Made by a program: the position numbers and the translations under genes. Below, piece after piece: positions 57,771 to 64,000 of a stretch of DNA of 64,000 nucleotides. Within the stretch, counting starts at the first letter, position 1. Every line of letters begins with the position of its first letter. Origin of the DNA: Ningiella ruwaisensis (GTDB lineage Bacteria; Pseudomonadota; Gammaproteobacteria; Enterobacterales; Alteromonadaceae); NCBI RefSeq assembly GCF_004798935.1, contig NZ_RAHT01000006.1, forward strand, positions 273,246 through 337,245. The letters run 5' to 3'. The notes beneath the pieces were generated by a model that did not search any database, was not told the origin of the DNA, and was given only the letters and a program-made list of their open reading frames with translations.

Positions 57771-57799
57771 TTGACATTTATTTACACTAGTGATAATTC
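57771..57799 (+). promoter_or_regulatory. Weak promoter candidate in the cyanophycinase/TonB-receptor interval
   Basis: TTGACA (57771-57776), 17 bases, TAATTC (57794-57799). The -35 is perfect, the -10 poor. It is 437 bases from the receptor start, so another promoter nearer the gene is likely. Confidence 0.25.
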
Positions 57800-57815
57800 T
57801 GTTAATAAGTCAACC

Positions 57816-57855
57816 GCTAGCAAACTTTATTTTCACCTTAGATTTTGTTGCTAGC
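57816..57855. repeat. Inverted repeat GCTAGCAA/TTGCTAGC
   Basis: Eight-base arms at 57816-57823 and 57848-57855 with a 24-base loop, in the 531-base gene-free interval between the cyanophycinase and the TonB receptor. It could be an operator or a hairpin. Confidence 0.3.
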
Positions 57856-57924
57856 GTAGTGCTATAACGCCCGATTGATTTTTCATTGTTTTAATCACCA
57901 GGCTCTCGGATTGGACACGGAGTA

Positions 57925-57942
57925 AAACCAAATATTTGGTTT
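57925..57942. promoter_or_regulatory. Perfect 18-bp palindrome, candidate operator
   Basis: AAACCAAATATTTGGTTT is perfectly symmetric. It is located between the divergent cyanophycinase gene and the TonB-receptor/YfcC/IadA genes. The rest of the interval (57705-58235) holds no reading frame of note, only the GCTAGC repeat and a direct AAGCGCCTA repeat. Confidence 0.45.
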
Positions 57943-58235
57943 ACACACAATACTATGATTAAAAAAGCGCCTAATTTAAGCGCCTATCGATATCAAAACT
58001 ACTATTTGTCGGAGTGGTTCGACGAATAGCCTTCCTTTGGTTTTTTCAACGCTCAGTTGTTTACAGCCAAGTTACCATTATTGCGACTACATGCATTACT
58101 TTAACTCAGTCTTACAAGGTTAATTCGTAATATAGGTTCAAATACATTTTAGCTGTTTTGGCAGGTTTTCACTGAGTCTCGCTCGCTTTTAAACCAACTA
58201 ATTATGCATATTTTGTTCTTTTTAGAGGAAAATTT

Positions 58236-61178
58236 ATGAAATTTCATGCCAAAACCACCGCATTAGCAATTGCACTTGCTCTTAGTCATTCCGCTTACTC
58301 ACAAAGTAACGATATTCAAAACAATAACGATGCTGATGAAAGTGCAAACGACACAAAAGTTGAAACAATAAATATAACCGGATCAAATATACGCGGCGTT
58401 GACCTTGAGGGAGCGCAGCCACTTACTGTAATCAGCGCTCAAGACATACAACGTTCAGGTGTAAATACCTTGACCGAATTGATGCGCACTGTCAGTCAAA
58501 CCCGTGGTGGAACCAGTTCATTCACCACAGCACAAAGCGGTGCAACATCTACCAGTACACCTCCCGGACAAGCTACAGCGGCGCTTCGCGGGATGGGGCC
58601 CTCATCAACTTTGACTTTGATTAACGGCAGAAGAGTGGCTGCCAGTTCATTCGCGTCAGGTACCGAAAACTTTGTTGATATCAACAGCATCCCCCTTTCT
58701 GCCATCGAGCGGATCGAAATACTCGCAAGCGGCGCATCGGCAATTTACGGTGCCGACGCTGTTGCGGGCGTTATCAACTACATTTTAAAAGATGACTTTC
58801 AAGGTTTCGAATTAAGTGGGCAATACAGCCAGTCTGAAGTGTCGGCAAATGAGTCTGAAATCAGTTTACAAGCGTTTTACGGGATGGAACTAGGCGAGGG
58901 CAACTTGTCAATATTTGCCGATTATTTTGACCGTCGCGCTATTCGCGCGACCAGCCGAGAAACCACGGCAACGCCTATCCTGGAAAGTAGTTATTCCTAC
59001 CTGCCTAAAAACACACCAAATATTTATTTTAATTCAGTGCGTTCTGGCAACGAAATCGGTAATCCGAACTGTGCAGATGATTTGGTCATTACCGAATTGG
59101 GTGAAGAAATTTGTGCCTATTACGGCAATGAAGATGATTATTTGGAGACACCCCTAGAAAGTGCGTCTTTAGGTTTTATCTACAACACCCGATTTGGGGA
59201 CATAGATTTTAATACCGACTTTATGTTCTCCAGTAGTTCATCGACGTCAATTTCTACACCAGCTCCAATAAATCAAATAAGCGATAGAGAGGGGCCGTTT
59301 GTTGATGAGTCTGTTTTAGCGTTTTTGTCTGAGGATTTTGTAACTGAAGCTGAGCTTTATATCGACCCCTTTACCACGCCTGCGGGAAGAGAGCTATTTG
59401 GCTTTGCATTTGACGCACGCTTCTCAACGCCGAGAACCGTTGAAATCGACACCAAATCAGCAAGGCTTGTTTCCCAGCTTAGTGGCGTGATAAATGATTG
59501 GGATTGGCGTAGCGGTATTCTCTTGTCACGCTCTGAGTCTGAACAAGTGGCGAGCGCCGGCATTTATAATCGCTATCAGTATCACGCTGGCATCGCTGGG
59601 GAGTTATGCGCAGATGGGAGCATCGCCAATTATGATGAAGCTAGCGATACTCTCTCTTGTGCAGGTTCCACGCTTTTGGGTATGTATAACCCATTTGATC
59701 CACGCTCGCCCGAGAACTTGGCCATTTTGCAACGCTCTCAAGCCTTTCCAACGCGCGATGGTACAAGTGAGCTTTATGGCCTTGATGGCAGCATAAGTGG
59801 AGAGTTACTAGAGCTTAATGGACGTATGGTCTCTGCGGCTTTTGGCGCGGAAATCAGGAGAGAAGAGATTTCTGATGTGCCTTCACTTGATGCTCGCGCC
59901 AGACTGGAAAATGGCTACCTGGTAGATGTGTTTGGTTTTGGCTCCAGCTTTTCTGAGGCGTCACGCACTCAGTGGGGTGCCTATGCTGAATTTCAAATTC
60001 CACTTAGCGACATTTTAGAAGTTAATCTTGCTGGTCGATTTGACGACTATAACGATTTTGGCAGCAGTTTTAATCCTAAAGCGAGTTTTAGTTTACGTCC
60101 GAGCGACAACATCGTCATTAGGGGCTCATGGTCAACCGCATTTAGAGCACCATCGTTAACCCAAGCGGGTGTTCAACTTCGCACAACACGTGCCGATTTT
60201 GACTGCGGCGCAAATCAAACTATAGCTGAATTGTATTGCGAAGGGGACAATCTTATCCGTGGCAACAATGTGCTTGAGCTAGGTAATCCCAATCTGCAAC
60301 CTGAAGAATCAGAATCTTACAGTCTCGGTTTTGCCTACAGCCCTACAAAGAATACCGATATCACAATTGATTATTGGGCGTTTGAGCATGAGGATTTGGT
60401 CGACACAAATATGACTGGGGTGCTAGCAGCAGCGCTTACTGATGAAAGCCTGCGCCACTGCGGACTGGTTCCAGAGGGCGAAACAGGAATAAGCTACGAC
60501 CCATTCCTTTGTGATTATACTGACTCACAAGGACGCACTATCGAAGATGCAGGCGCGAATTTAAACGAGATTTTGGAAGAGTGGGTTTTCTTTGAACAAC
60601 CTCGCTTTGAAGAGCTTCCGCTATTTAGAGATCACGTTTTATTACTCGATAATACTGGCACTCAAGAACTCAGCGGAATAGATATCTCTTTATTTCATGC
60701 CTTTGAATTAGAATTGGGCGACTTGGAACTTTCCTTTGACGGCACACGTTACATCAGCTTTGAGCGCAACATTCCAGGCTCAGATCAAATCGAGCAACTA
60801 GCGGGCAGTTGGCGATATCCTAAAACAGTGGCAAATGCAGAAGTGTTTTACGTTACAGACGATTGGTTTGCCGGCTTTACCCTATTTATTACGGGCAGCT
60901 ATCAAGATGATATAGACGCATTACGCAGCCGAGAAATAGACGAACTAATCGCTTTAGGTGAGATTACCGAAGATAATCAATCCCGTGAAGTGGATACTTG
61001 GACCACATTGGATTTTAGCGCGGGTTATTATTTTAAAAATGTGGATTTGCGTCTGCGTATAGAGAACCTGCTTGATGAAGATGCGCCGGTGTCCTACGGC
61101 TCTGCGCGAGGATATGATAGCTTTAATCATGATCCCTTCGGCCGTCGCTTTACGGTATCGGCCACCTATCGTTTTTAA
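58236..61178 (+). CDS. TonB-dependent outer-membrane receptor
   Basis: A 980-residue receptor. Signal peptide 1-22 (cleavage near AYS-QSN). A TonB-box-like ETINITGSNIRG segment lies around residues 46-60. The plug domain covers about 60-175, with SGASAIYGADAVAGVINYIL, and a 22-strand barrel ends in RRFTVSATYRF. AGAGGA upstream of the ATG. It is first in a row with a YfcC carrier (44 bases downstream) and IadA, and divergent from a cyanophycinase-like enzyme. That suggests uptake of aspartyl peptides, inferred from neighbours. Confidence 0.93.
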   Translation: MKFHAKTTALAIALALSHSAYSQSNDIQNNNDADESANDTKVETINITGSNIRGVDLEGAQPLTVISAQDIQRSGVNTLTELMRTVSQTRGGTSSFTTAQSGATSTSTPPGQATAALRGMGPSSTLTLINGRRVAASSFASGTENFVDINSIPLSAIERIEILASGASAIYGADAVAGVINYILKDDFQGFELSGQYSQSEVSANESEISLQAFYGMELGEGNLSIFADYFDRRAIRATSRETTATPILESSYSYLPKNTPNIYFNSVRSGNEIGNPNCADDLVITELGEEICAYYGNEDDYLETPLESASLGFIYNTRFGDIDFNTDFMFSSSSSTSISTPAPINQISDREGPFVDESVLAFLSEDFVTEAELYIDPFTTPAGRELFGFAFDARFSTPRTVEIDTKSARLVSQLSGVINDWDWRSGILLSRSESEQVASAGIYNRYQYHAGIAGELCADGSIANYDEASDTLSCAGSTLLGMYNPFDPRSPENLAILQRSQAFPTRDGTSELYGLDGSISGELLELNGRMVSAAFGAEIRREEISDVPSLDARARLENGYLVDVFGFGSSFSEASRTQWGAYAEFQIPLSDILEVNLAGRFDDYNDFGSSFNPKASFSLRPSDNIVIRGSWSTAFRAPSLTQAGVQLRTTRADFDCGANQTIAELYCEGDNLIRGNNVLELGNPNLQPEESESYSLGFAYSPTKNTDITIDYWAFEHEDLVDTNMTGVLAAALTDESLRHCGLVPEGETGISYDPFLCDYTDSQGRTIEDAGANLNEILEEWVFFEQPRFEELPLFRDHVLLLDNTGTQELSGIDISLFHAFELELGDLELSFDGTRYISFERNIPGSDQIEQLAGSWRYPKTVANAEVFYVTDDWFAGFTLFITGSYQDDIDALRSREIDELIALGEITEDNQSREVDTWTTLDFSAGYYFKNVDLRLRIENLLDEDAPVSYGSARGYDSFNHDPFGRRFTVSATYRF

Positions 61179-61222
61179 ACAAGCAGCAAGTTCATGATAT
61201 TTGACATACATTAGGAAAATTG

Positions 61223-62743
61223 ATGTCTGAAAATGAGAAGTTAACTGGCGATAACAAGGCAAGCAGCGAGGCTAGACGATTGAGTAAAATGCCTGATGCA
61301 TTTGTCATTTTATTTATTGTGATTCTATGTGCTGGACTGCTTACTTATGTGCTCCCCGCTGGAAGTTTTGTCACCCATACGGTCGAAAAAACTGTAAATG
61401 GTCAGCTTACGCAACGCACTTTAATCAAGCCAGATAGCTTTTCCTTTTCAGACAAAAGGAATAGCAATGGTGCAGCTTTATTTGATACAGGCGATCAAAT
61501 TGGCTTAATGAATTACGCATTTGAGGGCTTAGTATCAGGTAATAAATACGGCTCTGCCGTTGGAGTGGTAGCGTTTATTCTAATTGTTGGTGGAGCATTT
61601 GGTGTTGTTATGCAAACTGGCGCTATAAATAACGGCATATTAGCGCTTATTGATAAAACCAAAAGCTCCCAGGTTTTAATCATCCCGCTTCTGTTTACCC
61701 TTTTCTCCTTGGGAGGAGCCGTATTTGGAATGGGAGAAGAGGCAATTGCCTTCTGTATTGTCCTCGTGCCGTTGATGATAGCCCTCGGATATGATGCGAT
61801 AACGGGCGTGTTAATCACCTACGTTGCGACTCAAATTGGTTTTGCAACGAGCTGGATGAATCCTTTTTCTGTTGCCATTGCTCAAGGTATAGCAGACGTG
61901 CCGCTTATGTCTGGGCAAGGATTCAGAATGATTTTATGGCTGGTATTTACCCTTATAGGTTTAGGATTCACGCTCTGGTATGCGTATCGAATCAAATTAC
62001 GGCCAGAAACATCCTATAGTTTATCAAGTAATGAATATTTTAAAGATAAACAAAAAACGCTAAAAACAAACTACACTTATATAGACTCACTGATATTGCT
62101 GGTGTTTTTTGCCGGGCTTGCCTGGGTAATTTGGGGCGTTGTTGCGCACGCGTATTATATCCCTGAAATTGCCACGCAATTTTTCTGTATCGGCCTGGCC
62201 TGTGGTTTTATCGCGATGATAGGCAAGCGTATGAGTGCTAACGGTTTATCAGAAGCTTTTCAGCAAGGCGCTAAAGACTTACTACCAGCAGCACTCATTG
62301 TTGGTATGGCAAAAGGAATTGTATTGGTGCTCGGGGGCGACGATGTTACCGAGCCATCAGTGTTAAATACGCTTTTATTCTATGCCAGTAATGCGATCGG
62401 CGAAACCAGTTCTTACGTGAATGCTAGCGCCATGCTTATCTTCCAGGCGACATTTAATTTTTTTGTGGCGTCAGGCTCCGGACAAGCGGCAATCACTATG
62501 CCGCTAATGGCCCCACTTTCTGATTTGGTCGGATTAAACAGACAGATTGCAGTGCTGGCCTTTCAGCTTGGCGATGGACTAAGCAATATTATCATTCCAA
62601 CCTCGGCATCCTTAATTGGTTGCTTGGGCGTCGCAAGAATTGATTGGAGTATCTGGTTCAAATTTATCTGGCGACTCTTTACACTACTAATAATTGCTGC
62701 ACTTGTTACCATGTGGATCGCAGTTGCAATAGGATTAAGTTAA
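61223..62743 (+). CDS. YfcC-family (DcuC/ArcD-like) inner-membrane transporter
   Basis: A 506-residue carrier with about 12 membrane helices, starting with a charged cytoplasmic N-terminus. The blocks VVAFILIVGGAFGVVMQTGA, GMGEEAIAFC and SWMNPFSVAIAQGIA are typical of the YfcC branch of the C4-dicarboxylate/basic-amino-acid anaerobic carriers. AGGA is 6 bases before ATG 61223. Between a TonB receptor and an isoaspartyl dipeptidase it probably carries beta-aspartyl dipeptides, aspartate or arginine. Substrate not determinable. Confidence 0.85.
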   Translation: MSENEKLTGDNKASSEARRLSKMPDAFVILFIVILCAGLLTYVLPAGSFVTHTVEKTVNGQLTQRTLIKPDSFSFSDKRNSNGAALFDTGDQIGLMNYAFEGLVSGNKYGSAVGVVAFILIVGGAFGVVMQTGAINNGILALIDKTKSSQVLIIPLLFTLFSLGGAVFGMGEEAIAFCIVLVPLMIALGYDAITGVLITYVATQIGFATSWMNPFSVAIAQGIADVPLMSGQGFRMILWLVFTLIGLGFTLWYAYRIKLRPETSYSLSSNEYFKDKQKTLKTNYTYIDSLILLVFFAGLAWVIWGVVAHAYYIPEIATQFFCIGLACGFIAMIGKRMSANGLSEAFQQGAKDLLPAALIVGMAKGIVLVLGGDDVTEPSVLNTLLFYASNAIGETSSYVNASAMLIFQATFNFFVASGSGQAAITMPLMAPLSDLVGLNRQIAVLAFQLGDGLSNIIIPTSASLIGCLGVARIDWSIWFKFIWRLFTLLIIAALVTMWIAVAIGLS

Positions 62744-62746
62744 TTA

Positions 62747-63931
62747 ATGTTTATTACTTTAATAAAACAGGCGCAGGTATTTTCTCCTGCTCCGCTTGGT
62801 ATATGCGATGTATTGATTGCCAACAATAAGATACAGGCGATTGAAGCAAGTGAAAAAAACGCATTTACGAGTATTGAAGATGGAAAGCTTGCTCACGTTA
62901 TTGATGCCCAACATCACTATCTGGTGCCTGGGTTCATTGATTCACTCGTGCATATTAGTGGTGGCGGCGGCGAAGGTGGGTTTCATACTCGCACTCCTGA
63001 AATGCCCTTACAGGATGCAATAAATGCGGGAGTAACCACCATTATTGCAGGTTTAGGTACTGACTCTACGACTCGAACACTGAGTGATATGCTGGCAAAA
63101 GCACGAGCGCTCAAACACTATGGTTTGAGCGTTTATGCTTATACGGGTTCATATCATTATCCGGCAAAAACAATCACCAATAGCATTACTGACGATATTA
63201 TGCTGATTGAGGAGTTTATTGGTTTAGGCGAATTGGCTATTGCTGATCATCGAAGCAGTCAGTTGCACTGGCGTGAACTGGCAAAAGCGGCGGCTCAGGC
63301 CAGAGTGGGAGGAATGCTAAGCGGCAAAGCAGGTGTGATAAGCATTCACGTTGGCGATTCTAACGATAAACTGTCTTTACTCGAAAAGGTGATCGAGCGC
63401 TCAGATATCCCCGCCTCACAATTTTTACCTACACACATCAATAGAAATAAAGAACTGCTTGACGCTGGCATGAAATGGACAGAAAAAGGCGGCTTTATTG
63501 ATGTGACCACGAGTACCAATGCCCATTTTATTGCACAAGGTGAAATTCCCGCTGCGAAAGCTATTGCCATCTGCGCAGAGAAAGGCGTGTCCTTTAGTCA
63601 AATGACGATGAGTTCTGATGGAAATGCGAGTCTGCCCGTGTTTGACAAGCATAATCACTTAGTGGGTTTAGAAGTTGGCAAAGTGCAAAGTCTTCATTCT
63701 AGTTTTTGCGAATTGGTCAAAGAACATAAAATAGCTTTACAAGAAGCACTTAAAACAGTTACATCGACACCCGCAGAAATTCTGCGTCTGACAAATAAGG
63801 GAAATTTGATAGTAGGAGCAGATGCAGATGCGCTGCTACTCAATCAAAATGATTTGTCAGTCGAAACACTTATTTCAACAGGCAAGCTAATGCTGCATAA
63901 CAAACAAGCTCTAGTATTAGAAGACTTTTAA
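62747..63931 (+). CDS. iadA: Isoaspartyl dipeptidase (IadA) with altered metal site
   Basis: A 394-residue amidohydrolase, length as in E. coli (390). Substrate-binding residues are conserved: Glu76, Arg169 in ADHRS, Arg233. Metal ligands His201, His230 and the catalytic Asp291 are present. However, the HxH motif reads Leu67-Val-His69, and the bridging lysine position (Lys162 in E. coli) is Glu162. The enzyme cleaves beta-aspartyl dipeptides such as the beta-Asp-Arg released from cyanophycin. It starts 3 bases after the YfcC stop. Confidence 0.9.
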   Translation: MFITLIKQAQVFSPAPLGICDVLIANNKIQAIEASEKNAFTSIEDGKLAHVIDAQHHYLVPGFIDSLVHISGGGGEGGFHTRTPEMPLQDAINAGVTTIIAGLGTDSTTRTLSDMLAKARALKHYGLSVYAYTGSYHYPAKTITNSITDDIMLIEEFIGLGELAIADHRSSQLHWRELAKAAAQARVGGMLSGKAGVISIHVGDSNDKLSLLEKVIERSDIPASQFLPTHINRNKELLDAGMKWTEKGGFIDVTTSTNAHFIAQGEIPAAKAIAICAEKGVSFSQMTMSSDGNASLPVFDKHNHLVGLEVGKVQSLHSSFCELVKEHKIALQEALKTVTSTPAEILRLTNKGNLIVGADADALLLNQNDLSVETLISTGKLMLHNKQALVLEDF

Positions 63932-64000
63932 TACGATGGTCCTTCGTCTTTAGAATAATCAAGCAAGCTCTTAAGTTTTTGATGAAACGAAAAGCAAAAA
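63928..64000 (-). CDS. Possible C-terminal end of a further minus-strand gene
   Basis: A frame open from the window edge reads ...LKSLLDYSKDEGPSY then TAA (63930-63928), overlapping the iadA stop by two bases. Only 23 residues are visible, so this is a guess from composition and convergent placement. Confidence 0.28.
   Translation of the reverse strand, partial: FCFSFHQKLKSLLDYSKDEGPSY

Noticed and set aside
57961..57985. Two copies of AAGCGCCTA resembling a terminator before the TonB receptor.
   Set aside because: They are direct, not inverted, repeats and cannot form a stem.

Overview
The window is chromosomal DNA of a marine-type gammaproteobacterium, most likely Alteromonadales (Alteromonadaceae-like). 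The evidence is the E. coli-like his operon order, the apt-dnaX-ybaB-recR-htpG-adk housekeeping block, a large TonB receptor with a GSNIRG-type N-terminus, and moderate-to-low GC. No rRNA, tRNA, CRISPR array, transposase or prophage gene was seen.

Layout. 1-3578: sulfate activation (3' end of cysQ, cysN) and an SLC13 permease. 3590-4293: two small membrane proteins of unknown role. 4383-4566: a long imperfect inverted repeat that looks like a MITE. 4629-12171: a complete histidine operon (hisL leader and attenuator, then hisGDCBHAFI). 12232-12879: an Hsp20 gene with a terminator. 13100-13924: a periplasmic solute-binding protein.

13934-24973 reads as one sulfide-oxidation and respiration locus. 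On the minus strand cydA-cydB-cydX-cydD-cydC ends in a persulfide-dioxygenase-type metallohydrolase. A second minus-strand pair holds a sulfide:quinone oxidoreductase (SQR) and a c-heme DUF3365 protein. A divergent sigma-54 activator has the FisR-type cysteine spacing (C48/C59/C66). Sigma-54-type -24/-12 elements lie just upstream of sqr, cydA and a neighbouring MMPL/RND operon (24749-29729), and a perfect TGTCAAATTTGACA dyad lies between sqr and the activator. The proposed scheme is that sulfane sulfur activates FisR; SQR passes sulfide electrons to quinone; the dioxygenase oxidises the persulfide; and the sulfide-tolerant bd oxidase reoxidises quinol.

29928-36563: a lipoprotein, a complete heavy-metal efflux set (DUF3240, CzcA/CusA-like RND pump, adaptor, TolC-like channel) and a divergent membrane-anchored LuxR-type regulator. 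36597-42100: aldose epimerase, GH13 enzyme, small proteins, DUF2244 protein and a GMC oxidoreductase. 42106-55755: the housekeeping block adk, htpG, recR, ybaB, dnaX, apt. Between recR and ybaB four genes intervene: a REC-PAS-GGDEF-EAL protein, an Aer-like chemoreceptor, and a radical-SAM/DUF4130 DNA-repair pair preceded by a perfect LexA (SOS) box. dnaX carries an A9 slippery run with a -1 stop codon two codons later, as in E. coli.

55896-63931: a probable cyanophycin / beta-aspartyl-peptide utilisation locus. It holds a secreted S51 cyanophycinase-like protein with a ~150-residue insertion, and divergently a TonB receptor, a YfcC-type carrier and an IadA isoaspartyl dipeptidase. In that IadA two metal ligands are replaced while the substrate-binding residues are kept.
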